A DNA stretch of 64,000 nucleotides from Lingula anatina (GCF_001039355.2 NW_019775456.1:10025-74024); one strand, 5' to 3'. Positions 40,662-50,082 are shown, counted from the first letter of the stretch. The notes: generated from the letters alone by a model not told the origin. Translations and numbers: made by a program.

Positions 40662-42668
40662 GTCTGCAATAGCAGTAGCAAGTCTCGGTATAAACCTGTC
40701 CAACATCGATTACCTCAAATCATAATATTCATAGAATTAAGGCAGTAGAGGCGTAGGTTCCTCTTTAGCCTAGCTACGGAATGAGTCGATCATGTCAGTC
40801 CTGACCGATGAGCAATTCTTAGGGGTTACGTACTTATCATCTCCACTCATCCCAATGAAATTGTGATCAAATCATGACTACGCTGAACCCATGCAGTCGC
40901 ACCGAGACCCTAGTCAACCAAGGGTACAATTCTAACTACATTACTAAGTCTGTGCTGCTTAAACTTCCGACACCCTCGTATTTTGTCTGTCTTGATACAC
41001 CCCCCCCTCAAACATAGACACAGACTCAGACACACATAAACGCACACGCTTTTTTAATGTGNCCCACTACAAATGTCTAACTATTACGCCAAGGCTTGTT
41101 TGGACAAAAGCCACCACTAGTTTAAGTCTGAAAGCAAGAAAGGCAATGATTATGATTGATAAACTTGAATATAACACTGGGTGGGTTAGGTCTGATATTG
41201 CATTTATGATATTTGATAAAATGATCGCGCCAATTTTATTTTACGGTGCAGAAGTTTGGGGATACCAAGTGTATGACAATATAGAAAAGGTACAACTTGC
41301 TTTCTGTAAAAGGATTCTTGGCGTGGGATCAACAACTTCAACAATAGCGGTCTTGGGAGAAAATTATTTATTGTTGAATCTCTCGAAATCGCACTTAGCT
41401 GCTTTCGCCGGGCTCAGGTGTGGAAACCATAATCTTATGATTGAAAAAGGTAGACATGACAACATACCCTCGAACGAGAGGGTATGCACACTATGTAAGG
41501 ATGAAATAGAAAACGAATATCACTTTTTGTTAACATGTGAGATGTACAGGGACTTAAGAACAAAATATATACCAAACAGGTACACCTGTCAACCAAATAT
41601 CCAAAGGTTTAGACAGCTTATGTCTTCCAATGACAGAGATTTGATGATTAACCTGATTAATTATGTTTATTATGCCTTTAGAAAAAGATAATCTTTTTTT
41701 GCAACGGATAGTGCACGTACATGTGCTCTCCGTATGCGCAATAGTTACGTTATATGAACCATTTACATTTGTAATCTGGGCAAATGCCTTTATACGAAAA
41801 TAAATTAAATTATTTGACATTGTTTTCAATCAACAAAGATTCATCAGATGTGGACTTACACTGGGCAAAATGCTATGTGCCTCCTCTGCCATTTCGATGG
41901 CCTTTTTAATGTCCCCCTGGTTATGGAACGCCCTCGACTTTAAATCGTACGCCTTTGCACACAGCGCGCGACATTCGTCTTCTTCCTGTTCACTTTCTAT
42001 CAGATCAAGAGCTGAAAACGGAGCTCATTACTGAATGTTAAACGCCAAATAAACGCAAAAATAAATTATCACGGTTTCAATGGTACTTTTCGTTTAGAAA
42101 TATTAATCAGTTTGCAGAATCAAGAAAAGGAATCAAATAGACCACCCATTTAGATGAAGAACCCGTGGTCCCTTAATTCAATAAAGGTAATTACTTACCT
42201 TTTATGCAATGGTCTCCACATAGTTTTGTAAATGTCTGCATCAAAGAAAAATATACAAGGATTTAATCTCGTTATGTAACATTTCCGTTGTTAAACGAAT
42301 ATGCAAAAAGTACAGAATCGTTTGACCAAAGACAAAGGTGTACAGTTCAGTCATATCTAAATACGTATGGTGTAACCTTACCTGATTTGGGACGTCCTTG
42401 TCAGTTTTTGCTATTTCTAAACAGCATTCAGAATACCCCAGAAGCAGTCGAGCAGTAGTTTGTTTATTCATTATCTGACACTCGCGGACGACGCCAGATA
42501 GTGTAAGGACGTCACGGTAGCACAGCAAAGCATGCACAAATTCTTCTTGCTCCAGACTATCGTCTCCATAGGTATGCAGTTTCTTTATCAAGTCAGGAAT
42601 ACGCTGTAAGATTGCGCATAATTTCCATTTTATTTCATTTGTTTATCGATATATTTATCTGCCTGTTA

Positions 42669-42720
<52 letters not shown>

Positions 42721-44155
42721 GTCTGCAATAGCAGTAGCAAGTCTCGGTATAAACTGTCCAACATCGATTACCTCAAATCATAATATTCATAGAATTAAGG
42801 CAGTAGAGGCGTAGGTTCCTCTTTAGCCTAGCTACGGAATGAGTCGATCATGTCAGTCCTGACCGATGAGCAATTCTAAGGGGTTACGTACTTATCATCT
42901 CCACTCATCCCAATGAAATTGTGATCAAATCATGACTACGCTGAACCCATGCAGTCGCACCGAGACCCTAGTCAACCAAGGGTACAATTCTAACTACATT
43001 ACTAAGTCTGTGCTGCTTAAACTTCCGACACCCTCGTATTTTGTCTGTCTTGATACCCCCCCCCCCTCAAACATAGACACAGACTCAGACACACATAAAC
43101 GCACACGCTTTTTTAATTTGTCACGTTTGTTTCATTCGTCGTTCTGTCAATCTTGTGTATCTGCATGTTCTTATGTTGAAGCTATTAACATACCAGTATC
43201 CAATTCGGCATATTAACATACCAGTATCCAATTCGGCAGTTGTTCTAGTAATCTTGTTATGGTGGCATCCCGAACAAGAGAAATTTGAGGAGGTAAATAT
43301 AATAACCTAGCTGGTTTTTCCCATCTTAGTGCTAAGGTGATAAATACATGGTTTCAATAAATACATATGAATATATATAAGAAAATATATGAAAATAAAT
43401 ATTATCTCAGTGTTCTCAACATTCATATCAAGGTTCATATCATATGAAATAAAATATAACATTTAATGTACATTTCGGGGTCACGTCGGTACTCCTCTGC
43501 ACCGTTGCTCCCCCGCACCGATACTCCCCGCACCAATAATCCCCCTTAGTAAAGTTTTGTGTATTATAATATATATGCGCATCGATACGACCCGACACCG
43601 ATATAGGCTAATAGATCCCCGCATCGATACATCCCCAGTAAAATTGCCGATATAGGCGCACTGTTACTCCCCCACAACAATACTCCCACACATCATTGCT
43701 TCCCCGCGTCGATAGGCCCCACTAAGGGGTAGTATCGGTGCGGGGAGTATCGGTGCGGGGACGTATAGGGATGCAACGTTTCTACCTTCCTGAGAAATAG
43801 TCTCATATTTCAGTGGTCAGACCTCACATTCGGGAATTTTACAAAAATCAATCCCAATAATAGAAGTAAACGTACAATACGAATCCTATAATTTGCCACA
43901 TTGTAATTATATATCAGTATTGGCACTTTCGAAAACCAGGGCGACCCCCTTTGTATAGCCCCAAACATCGCCTTGGAAATGATTTTTTTAAGATGCACAG
44001 TTGCACCACTCTCATTTTAATTATCTGTGCATTATATAAAACCGAATCAGAGTCACGCACGTTAAGTAAGCAACATGATCTTACAATTGTACAATAGTGA
44101 ACATGTATCATATACACATTATAGTAATCGTGTTGAGAGAGAGAGAGAGTAGGGG

Positions 44156-44190
<35 letters not shown>

Positions 44191-47100
44191 GTATTTACCT
44201 TCGTGCACATCTTCCAAAACTTCAATAAGTAAATCCTGAAAAATAAACGCTTCTGAATACAAGTCAACGTAAACACCTTAAGAGTGGCACTTCTCGGCCT
44301 TCCAAAAACAAAACATGCCCTGGCAACTAAGGCAAATGTACACTAAACGGTCATCCAAATTCATATAAAGTTCATAAAACAGTGATAGAGCATACCTACA
44401 TTTGTTTTGTAGCTAATGTTGCACATAATTAGCGAAAAAAGAAACAGACATACACGAACTACCGTTCTGCAGAGAGACGTGATTTTACCTGTGAATTCAC
44501 ACAAACGACCTACAGGGTTACCACTTAATATGGAATATTATTTTTTGGCGAGTAAATTTTCTACAAAATATTTATTTTCTCTCTAACTACTTTAAATCCA
44601 AAGCTGAGGTGTCACTCCATGTGTAGCCAGGTGTGTTACCTTATTACCACACAACTCTCGAAACAATTGATGCATGCAGTTGCATGTTCTGTGGTCAGAA
44701 ATGAGAGGGTTGGTCTTTTCGGCAATTTCTGCCTTTGAATAAAAACGCATGGGTTTGGTCAATCTTTGGAGTGCGTTTAGAGAAGCAACAAAGGGATCGC
44801 TCTGAAACTTGACAGGTATCTTATTGAAGACATGGTTCGACAGCTAAGCAACGCAGCTTACTATGGGACTCTTGCTCTCAGAGAAAATGTCCAGAAACGG
44901 ACAGCCATTGCCAGGTAATTCAACATTTATCAGGAACCGTTTGTAAAGTCCTCCAAAGAAATGATGCAACAGGGGCACCTACTCCAATACCTCCACCAGG
45001 GTGTCCGCGTATCACACCAAGAAGACAGGATCGCCTTCTCCTTAGAGGACACCGTGCTTGTCGTACAAAGACAACCAGTGTCCTCAGAAAAGAGAGGCAG
45101 AATGTCATTCAAACGCCCGTTTCAAGGTCAATCGTGAACAAGATTACTGCAAGCCGGTTATTTTGCACGAAGGCCAGTAGGGAAACCACTGTTAACAGCA
45201 GGTCATATACAGCGACGTCTGCAATGGGCTGGGGACCACGTGCGTTTGCAGTCAAAACACTGGAATCACGTCGTTTTCAGTGATGAGGCCAGATATGGAT
45301 TTTTTAGGGTTGCTGGTCGAATCCGTGTCCACCGACGTGTACGAGGGGCATAAAACGATGATTGTGTACGGCCTAGGGTGTAAGCAGGGGATGGTAACGT
45401 CTCTGTTTGGGGAGCATTTCATGTCGGTGCCCAGAACCAGTTGGTTTTTCTAAGAGGCAACCTCAACCAGGATTCCTACAGAGACATTCTACAGCAAACG
45501 ATGCTTCGATTGGTAAAAGCCATCTTCAGGGACAACTTTGTGTACCAAGACGACTGCGCAACCCCACATCGAGGCCGCAGAATCACTTATTTTCTTCGAA
45601 ACCAATGGGTTCAGCAACTGCCCTGGCCAGCAAACTCTCCAGATATGAACCCAATTGATTAACTTTGGGCAAAAGTAACTCACAGAATTAATAGCTATGG
45701 TCATCGGCCGGTAAATAGTGATGAACTGCGACAGGCAAATATCACTGCGTGGAATGATATCCCCATCCAAACTCTAAAAAACGTGTTACAGGATATGCCA
45801 TGTAGGATGAGGGCGCTGCAAGCGGCTGCTGGAAGTCATACCCGCAATTATTGACTTTTCATGATTTAATGTAGTGAGTTCTTTGACTGTGTAACACATC
45901 ACTGTCCGGAGGCAATCATTTTCTTTAATATCTTAGCTTAAAGTTAATACTGACATCAAACTGTTGATATGGTTTTCTGGGGGTGTCCCTTTCTTTTGAA
46001 CGGCATCTTATGTCAGATTTGATATCATTGACCAAAATATCTCACAACAGAAGACTGGATGTTTTTATTACTCAGTGGTATACTTTTTCAATGACTCAAG
46101 CCAAAAAAAATTAATCAGCACTCAAAAATAACAATGATAAAAAATATTCCATATTAAGTAGCAACCCTGTATTTGATTTATGGTTTAAAATCCTGATATA
46201 GAGCGTAAACCCACGCCTGTCTGTTCGCATGTTTTTATTACTTCATGCTTTATAATGCGGTAGTATATTTGATCACAAATGCAACTATATTCCTACCAAA
46301 TGTCTGAAGTTCAATTTCATAAAAAATGTATGTGTGAATATTATAAGGTTTATTCAAATGATAAACCAATAAACTGTCCAAACCATGTGCATTTAGGTCT
46401 TGTAAACATATACCAATGAAAACATATTAAAAAGACGTAACTAATTACATCCTTAAGAATAGACAAAACTTACCAATTCCAATCTACATGTGGCTCGACC
46501 ATAGTAAAATTCGACCATTAATCTTTTTGGGATTGTCAGTCCAGTGTCTGCCACTCTGAGGATATCCCCTATAAGTGCACTGAAGGATTTGTTGGCCTCT
46601 TTAAATGACTGGCATTTAACAAGTTGAAGAGTTTTTTCACGACGGCAGAGACCATCTGGCACATTCATGTCGAGAAACTGAAACATGTCATGTTCTGTTA
46701 TGTGGGTACAAATAAGCAATCTGCGGTGCATCATTCTATTGTCAAAAAAAAAAAAAAAAAAAGATCAGCCTATATTTGGTTTTTAGACCCCGGATACATG
46801 CGGATACAGTAAATGGAAGGGTGCTGTTACAACCTTGCTAATCGTAACATATTCAAACAGCGGGTTAAAAATATTGTATGGCAAACCGATTTGAATTACA
46901 GTCAGGCCAATAATTATATGAAAAAAAAGGCATCAATTAAAGCAAATTGAAATAGAATAAATTAGTGAAAATGTGTATGATAATGTCAATTATTAAAATC
47001 TGTTACTCGTTTATTTAAGGAATCTCGTCTTTAATAAGCATAAAAATGTATTTTGATTTACAAACGGCCTAAACTCCCTTTCAAAAAAAAAAAAAAATCC

Positions 47101-47229
47101 TAGAATGGATACCAGCATCCAACGAAAAAAAAGGAAAGAAAAAAATATACCCAAAGAGAAAGAGAGAAAAGAAAGCACAAAAAGGTTTAAAATAAATGTG
47201 TTTACCTGCACCACTGGGTCATACCTGCG

Positions 47230-47280
<51 letters not shown>

Positions 47281-47865
47281 GCCGACGAAAATACAAAAAA
47301 TGTATACGAACTGCGGTTTATTTATTTCATTTAAGATTCTACAACAAGATACCCATTACTACTCAACATAACTCGCAATGTTTACACTATTTCAGTACTC
47401 CCCTCATAATACATACAATAAAATGATGTAACAGGGTCAATCCATCTCCAAAGGGTTTCTTGCTAAATTGCTTTTAGCTTAAGAGGCTTAGATGTCTGGC
47501 CCGCCTACTGATGCTGATAAATGATAATTAATTACCCCCTTGGAGATGGCTCAATTCACAGTTAGTACGATAGGGTCTGGGAATGGTCCCTAAGTGTTCG
47601 ACACCTGGTTGGTATGTCCAAAGTTTTTTTTTTAAGACAAAATTGCCATTTGCATCAATTTTAGACAATTTCAAGTGTAGGCATATGGATATATCTTGTG
47701 TTCACTAGTGCACATATTTTGTTTTGTCACGTGGGCGTCATAATACTTTCTCATTCCCATTGGTCATCTTTCCCGCCTTTCGTCGTTTATAAATATCGCC
47801 GCCGCCTTTTTCTATCATTCGTATTCTCTCATCACTGTTTATCTTTGCAGGCACGTGGTCAATAG

Positions 47866-47896
<31 letters not shown>

Positions 47897-48657
47897 CTAT
47901 TATTTAAATTATCATCATTATAACTATTGTCATAAAGTCAGACATTATAGCTCTGGATGATATTATTATGATGAGGATTCTTATTCTCTCATTACTTTGT
48001 TTATCTTTGCAGCACAATGGTCTTGAAAACGGAAATAAGAACAAAGAAAAATGCATTTGGCTTGAACAGTTATATATGGCGCTGCGAGCAGGACACAGCG
48101 AACACAATATATCCACACGGCTACATAACTGATGCACCAGTGCAGTGTACCAGACGGAGGTAATTTTTTATTTGTGACGTAGGGCTAAAATTAACAGAAG
48201 CAAGTTAGGCTGTTCGCGGTAAGCGTTTGAAATAAATGTGTCTTTAATGCCCTACTTATTAATTTGGTTTAGGTCTTTCAAGCAAAGCTGCACGATTAAC
48301 ATGTATTGAAATGACCTTGTTGAACAGAACGTCTTTATTTATTTATTTATTTATTTATTTATTATTGTTGTTGTTGTTTCTCAACAAATTGTGTCGTATA
48401 TTAAGCCATTTCATCTACGTAAAATATTAAACAACATTTTTGTAAAGGAAGGGGACCATAATACAATACTGAATCAACTCTTGTCGCACGTTGATACCTA
48501 AACATAACAGCACGTGTTATTTCCACGTTTTTTTCACCCTAGTCATTCATTCTTTTTTAGCTTGTCGGGGGAAAAGGATTCATGGAAATTAGTTCATCGA
48601 TAAACAGAAAAATACTTACTGTTCTCCATCGTTGTTGGCCGATTTGTCACTATCCAT
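20512..48657 (-). CDS. HELZ2-like: HELZ2-like RNB exoribonuclease plus UPF1-like helicase, gene span
   Basis: One large minus-strand gene encodes a protein of about 2,170 aa or more. The order is a helical N-terminal region (no recognised catalytic domain), a charged linker, an RNB 3'-5' exoribonuclease domain, a middle region, and an SF1 UPF1-like helicase with an acidic C-terminus. I joined exons by GT-AG sites and phase: 48620-48657, 46474-46735, 44199-44235, 40329-40550, 40146-40182, 39806-39957, 35875-35988, 35682-35709, 35316-35395, 33848-33977, 28401-33355 (with an internal duplication), 27754-27854, 26913-27155, 25668-25799, 23694-24343, 23167-23436, 22502-22664, 21559-21726, 21026-21136, 20512-20645. 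Between 44199 and 40550 the phase does not match, so at least one exon is missing or unseen. HELZ2 relatives bind nuclear receptors or degrade RNA and are interferon-induced in vertebrates. Unlike vertebrate HELZ2, I see no first helicase and no zinc fingers. An in-frame TAG lies at 29330-29332. Confidence 0.85.
21850..22110. mobile_element. MITE family B, copy 1
   Basis: Shares CTAAATTGCTTTT-like, ATAATTAATTACCCCCT and GTTAGTACGATAGGGTCTGG blocks, in order, with 47430-47600. The copy at 47430 has a visible inverted pair (CCATCTCCAAAGGG and CCCCTTGGAGATGG). No coding capacity. It lies in the intron between helicase exons. Confidence 0.6.
22431..22488. repeat. (GTT)n and (GT)n microsatellite
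   Basis: GTT units followed by GT units, next to the donor of exon 22502-22664. Confidence 0.9.
23694..27854 (-). CDS. HELZ2-like: HELZ2-like gene, helicase core exons, first part
   Basis: Exons at 27754-27854, 26913-27155, 25668-25799 and 23694-24343 join in phase. A Q-motif-like LHRANEKQREAV precedes the Walker A P-loop, which is split by an intron: LIQGPPG in one exon and TGKT at the start of the next. Exon 23694-24343 holds motif Ib-like DVILCTCTTAGS, a Walker B variant IVDESGMCVEP (DESG in place of DEAG/DEAA), motif III LIGDHMQLRP and the QYRM motif. This is an SF1B, UPF1-like ATP-dependent RNA helicase. Confidence 0.88.
24384..24560. repeat. (AT)n microsatellite and poly-A tract
   Basis: AT units at 24384-24437 and a run of about 27 A at 24533-24559, inside an intron of the helicase gene. 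Confidence 0.9.
25840..26197 (+). mobile_element. MITE family A, copy 2
   Basis: A 360-bp element with clear terminal inverted repeats: left AATTAAAGGGGTAATAACTA, right GAGTTATTATCCCTTTAATT. A perfect 26-bp palindrome lies at 25992-26017. No open frame. It sits in the intron upstream of the P-loop exon. Confidence 0.8.
27904..28020. repeat. (TATG)n/(TG)n-rich microsatellite
   Basis: Imperfect TATG and TGTG units within an intron of the helicase gene. Confidence 0.85.
28401..33355 (-). CDS. HELZ2-like: HELZ2-like gene, giant RNB exoribonuclease exon (contains assembly duplication and a TAG)
   Basis: One exon encodes the RNB domain of an RNase II/R-type 3'-5' exoribonuclease. The four metal-binding aspartates are present in TIDSADTRDIDDAL (D-x5-D-x-D-D). 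IGVHIADVTYFV, EFMILANVTIGRSL and YTWFTSPIRRYVDIVVHR are further RNB hallmarks, so the nuclease should be active. The exon as drawn contains a 1,512-base direct repeat (29674-31185 and 31187-32698) around a single N. Removing one copy plus the N leaves 3,442 bases, which joins both neighbours in phase. After the RNB part, the frame meets TAG at 29330-29332 and then continues open for another 309 codons to the exon end. CAG (Gln) to TAG is the simplest explanation. Confidence 0.85.
29674..31185 (-). repeat. Direct duplication inside the RNB exon, copy A
   Basis: 1,512 bases nearly identical to 31187-32698. I found two differences, GCCAGCTGCC versus GCCAACTGCC and GGTGGTGCG versus GGTGGCGCG, both in coding sequence. 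It ends at the N at 31186. As drawn, the repeat breaks the reading frame. Confidence 0.92.
31187..32698 (-). repeat. Direct duplication inside the RNB exon, copy B
   Basis: Copy of 29674-31185 directly after the single N at 31186. It continues into the true 5' part of the exon (32699-33355). Confidence 0.92.
33848..35988 (-). CDS. HELZ2-like: HELZ2-like gene, exons 7-10 (charged linker)
   Basis: Four exons at 35875-35988, 35682-35709, 35316-35395 and 33848-33977 join in phase. Exon 7 encodes a charged probable coiled coil (RESEIRRLKRTQDEIEAVE). Exon 9 is basic (TMTRHYRRNRQV), a possible nuclear signal or RNA contact. Exon 10 is acidic (EEDQEDQADLER) and ends at a GTGCGT donor that joins the RNB exon in phase 1. 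The first three donors vary in strength; exon 7 uses a weak GTTCGT. Confidence 0.65.
34390..35142. mobile_element. Nested DNA elements with AGCCTAGGTCCCAAC-type TIRs
   Basis: A perfect 15-bp inverted pair lies at 34394-34408 and 34612-34626 and defines a 240-bp element. A related end (CGTACGTCCGGTTGTGACCG, then AGGCTAAAG) at 35115-35142 is inverted relative to the left end. A second or longer element of the same family therefore spans to 35142. The interior is G+C-richer than its surroundings. No transposase is seen. The TIR core resembles the AGCCTCGGTCACAC end at 6650. Confidence 0.65.
36487..37383 (+). CDS. LINE ORF1 protein (coiled coil plus RRM-like region), intact
   Basis: A 298-aa open frame. 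The N-terminus is basic (MRGKKGKRKNKS). The middle is a long coiled coil. The C-terminal part (about residues 215-298), with RSMRENLIFDGIPE and NVHRMGKH, is the RNA-binding region typical of L1/Tx1-type ORF1 proteins. It binds LINE RNA as a chaperone. It ends in a stop shortly before the endonuclease frame. Confidence 0.8.
   Translation: MRGKKGKRKNKSPNLSGEKENKVNKVSSSQTEQKSPTELRLGATSSVSDVTYLQSTPLMTDQPRIYPQGQMTGFFPPSPIGLPMRSLPLTSSSNPQGDLFSLISSLSLKMDAMNTKLNKLDSIDQRLTKLELTMSNGTSDLKGANTKIGEMEDGLILINTTCEDNKTNVKEKEGAVKKLDDKFRNLKKENEISKTEIAGLREDLSELKQKHLELQTRSMRENLIFDGIPENREESAEEVIKQFLSEEMGITDEIKFENVHRMGKHIPGKHRPIIARFGSFKDKEMVRKTAPRALKGKR
37384..38099 (+). pseudogene. LINE ORF2 endonuclease portion, frameshifted
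   Basis: An apurinic-like endonuclease region. The readable parts include GGISVFVKENL, ICFTYIPPEG and the conserved IAGDLNARTS. A frameshift occurs near 37930, and the sequence stops at the N at 38100. Confidence 0.7.
38101..39636 (+). pseudogene. LINE ORF2 reverse transcriptase and C-terminal knuckle, broken
   Basis: RT motifs seen are FVDFSKAFDSVDH, GCMISPFLFNMFLNEF, the catalytic YADD in LLYADDMVICDD, and INLKKTKIM. A C-x2-C-x8-H-x4-C knuckle (CTLCKDEIENEYHFLLTC) lies near 39430-39480. Stops and frameshifts near 38308, 38719 and 39029 break the frame. Confidence 0.8.
39806..40550 (-). CDS. HELZ2-like: HELZ2-like gene, exons 4-6, copy A
   Basis: Exons at 40329-40550, 40146-40182 and 39806-39957 total 411 bases (137 codons), phase 0 to 0. 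The residues form amphipathic helices (for example LLGYSECCLEIAKTD and ECRALCAKAYDLKSRAFHN) of TPR-like character, with pairs of helices rich in small residues at regular spacing. This block is repeated at 41860-42603. Only one copy is probably real in each haplotype. Confidence 0.7.
41063..41800 (+). pseudogene. Second copy of the LINE 3' part with a 346-base deletion
   Basis: Matches 38655-39770 but lacks about 38960-39305. The junction has a GAAAA microhomology. The deletion happens to restore one frame, which then reads from the thumb region through the Cys/His knuckle to the stop at 41691. It begins directly after the single N at 41062, so it is probably the other haplotype of the same insertion. 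Confidence 0.75.
41860..42603 (-). CDS. HELZ2-like: HELZ2-like gene, exons 4-6, copy B (duplicate)
   Basis: Exons at 42382-42603, 42199-42235 and 41860-42011 match copy A with all splice sites intact. The exon differences I can see (for example in the codons for A-L-C and for D-I-K-K) are synonymous. Introns differ more, including an ATT microsatellite of different length. This fits two alleles placed in series, although a true duplication would also keep the frame. Confidence 0.65.
43479..43770. mobile_element. Foldback element with GCACCGATACTCCCC subrepeats
   Basis: The left arm carries variants of CGCACCGATACTCCCC. The right arm carries the inverse (GTATCGGTGCGGGGA, twice in tandem). The interior has further ATCGATAC-type units. 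This is a non-coding inverted-repeat element in the intron between helicase exons 3 and 4, where an exon seems to be missing. Confidence 0.65.
44136..44189. repeat. (GA)n microsatellite
   Basis: GA units immediately beside the donor of helicase exon 3. Confidence 0.9.
44199..48657 (-). CDS. HELZ2-like: HELZ2-like gene, exons 1-3 (N-terminus)
   Basis: Exon 1 (48620-48657) starts with ATG and reads MDSDKSANNDGE. It is followed by a GTAAGTATT donor. Exon 2 (46474-46735) and exon 3 (44199-44235) join in phase, giving 112 codons rich in predicted helix, with no known catalytic motif. Intron 1 is about 1.9 kb. Intron 2 holds a Tc1-like element. Exon 3 ends in phase 1, but the next exon found (40550 or 42603) begins in phase 0, so one linking exon is unaccounted for. 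Confidence 0.65.
44513..46169 (+). mobile_element. Full-length Tc1/mariner element, 1,657 bp
   Basis: Flanked by TA on both sides (44511-44512 and 46170-46171). The terminal inverted repeats begin CAGGGTTACCACTTAATATG on the left and CAGGGTTGCTACTTAATATG on the right (minus strand). It carries a disabled transposase and sits in an intron of the helicase gene. Confidence 0.85.
44832..45855 (+). pseudogene. Tc1/mariner transposase, broken by stops and frameshifts
   Basis: The N-terminal part at about 44832 begins MVRQLSNAAYYG and is soon broken. The catalytic region has the first Asp in HVVFSDEARYG, the second in YQDDCATPH and the third acidic residue in WPANSPDMNPID. From the second Asp of QDD to the last Asp there are 34 residues, so the spacing is DD34D rather than the Tc1-usual DD34E. 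A TAA replaces the codon just before LWAKV. At least two frameshifts lie near 45345-45410. Confidence 0.8.
47225..47279. repeat. (AAT)n microsatellite
   Basis: About 18 AAT units in intron 1 of the helicase gene. Confidence 0.95.
47430..47600. mobile_element. MITE family B, copy 2
   Basis: Same ordered blocks as 21850-22110, ending with GTTAGTACGATAGGGTCTGG. CCATCTCCAAAGGG near the left and CCCCTTGGAGATGG in the middle can pair. Confidence 0.6.
47755..47830 (+). promoter_or_regulatory. Possible TATA-type promoter, plus strand
   Basis: An inverted CCAAT (ATTGGTC at about 47759), a G+C-rich block and a TATA-like TTTATAAATA at 47786-47795 are spaced like a core promoter. Downstream are two similar intron-end-like stretches (TTTATCTTTGCAG at about 47838 and 48000). 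A short ATG frame then starts at 48017 and ends at a GTAATT donor. It is antisense to the helicase gene, in its intron 1. It may belong to an element or be chance. Confidence 0.25.
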
Positions 48658-50027
48658 CTCTAGAAAACACATAAATGAATTTATCAAGTATGCATTTATA
48701 AACCTATAATGCTTACTGCAATTACATTTTACATTCATATAGTATTATTACAATAACAACCTTAATTAAAATTGATTAAAACAAGTTAATTTAACCGTAG
48801 ACCATCTTCCTTGAAAATGGTAATTAAAAAACAGCCCTTTGTTTCTCATGGAATAACACATAAAATACAGTTGTGGTAAATTTGTGAGAGTATATTCCTT
48901 ATAATACGTTTCTAATTTATACATTTAATCTTATTTAAAATCGCTAAATGATATAAAATCTAACCTACCATTACGAAAAAGAAGCCATGCCATTGGACAA
49001 TGCGACCTCTGCGGTTACGTCATTTCCCGAATTGGATTGTAGAGAGGACCAATTTAAACATCAGAGGTGGAATTTGGATTTACGGTTTGATTGTGCGTAT
49101 GCCATGCACGGAATTTACAAACGAGTGACGGGATGATGTAGCCTGTAGTATTTGCGGTAAGCGTGCCAAGTTTTAGGCCGCTCCGATGGCCGGCAGTATT
49201 TTATTTCGATTATTATGTTGAAGTTGGTCGATTTTTGTTTCACAAGCTGACTCTATTTTATTGTCTCTATGGAGGTATATGGGGACTTTACGACATTCGG
49301 TTTGAAGGCTTTCACCACTTGTTATAGTTTATTTTTGCATTGTATTGGATTAATGTGGCAGTCCAAGGTTGTCCTAGGTGGTTTTCAAGTTTATGCACCC
49401 GGTTTTTATATCATTTAGCGATTTTACGACAATCGTTTACTATCCAATCAAGGTGACAGCCGAGCGTGGCACAACAGAACAGTTACGCATTTATTTAGAC
49501 ATACTGGCGGGTACAGTACTCTATACCGTTATATAGNTACAGTTCTCTATACCGTTATATAGAACAATAAAAAAATCAGCTGATCGAGATTGCAAAAGAC
49601 AATGGAATTCCTGAATGTACCTCTTTCCCTTTTTTAACTTCCATTAAGCAAATCATATAAGTGACTTAACACATCACATCCAAATGCTTTTCACCACTGC
49701 CTATAATTTGAAGCGGAAAGCCTGAGTGTATGCAATGGGATTATATCCCACAAACTCGATCCCGATTATAACGTCCCTTGGGTAAACTACATTAAATCAT
49801 CAAGCCATCCTTTAAAGCAGCACGTCACCGGACTAAAATAGACACATACCCACAATGCAACAGGCGGGGATTCCCCTTCACAGGTATTATCACGGTTATT
49901 GATCGGTGTCCTCAAAACAGGTCGAACTCGACAGGTAAACATGGTGTCTAAACGCTTGTTATCCGATTAAACTTGGGAGAAATAAGTTTTTTTTAGGTGA
50001 ACGAGAAAAGAGGTGACCCCTTGTTGC

Positions 50028-50030
<3 letters not shown>

Positions 50031-50082
<52 letters not shown>
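50031..50082. repeat. (AG)n microsatellite
   Basis: About 26 AG units. Confidence 0.95.

Larger units (their letters stand above)
38655..43119 (+). repeat. Direct duplication spanning the LINE 3' half and helicase exons 4-6
   Basis: Copy A is 38655-41061 and copy B is 41063-43119, with the single N at 41062 between them. Identity is high but lower than for the RNB repeat. There are scattered substitutions, an ATT microsatellite length difference (about 40617-40661 versus 42669-42719) and the 346-base LINE deletion in copy B. Confidence 0.88.
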
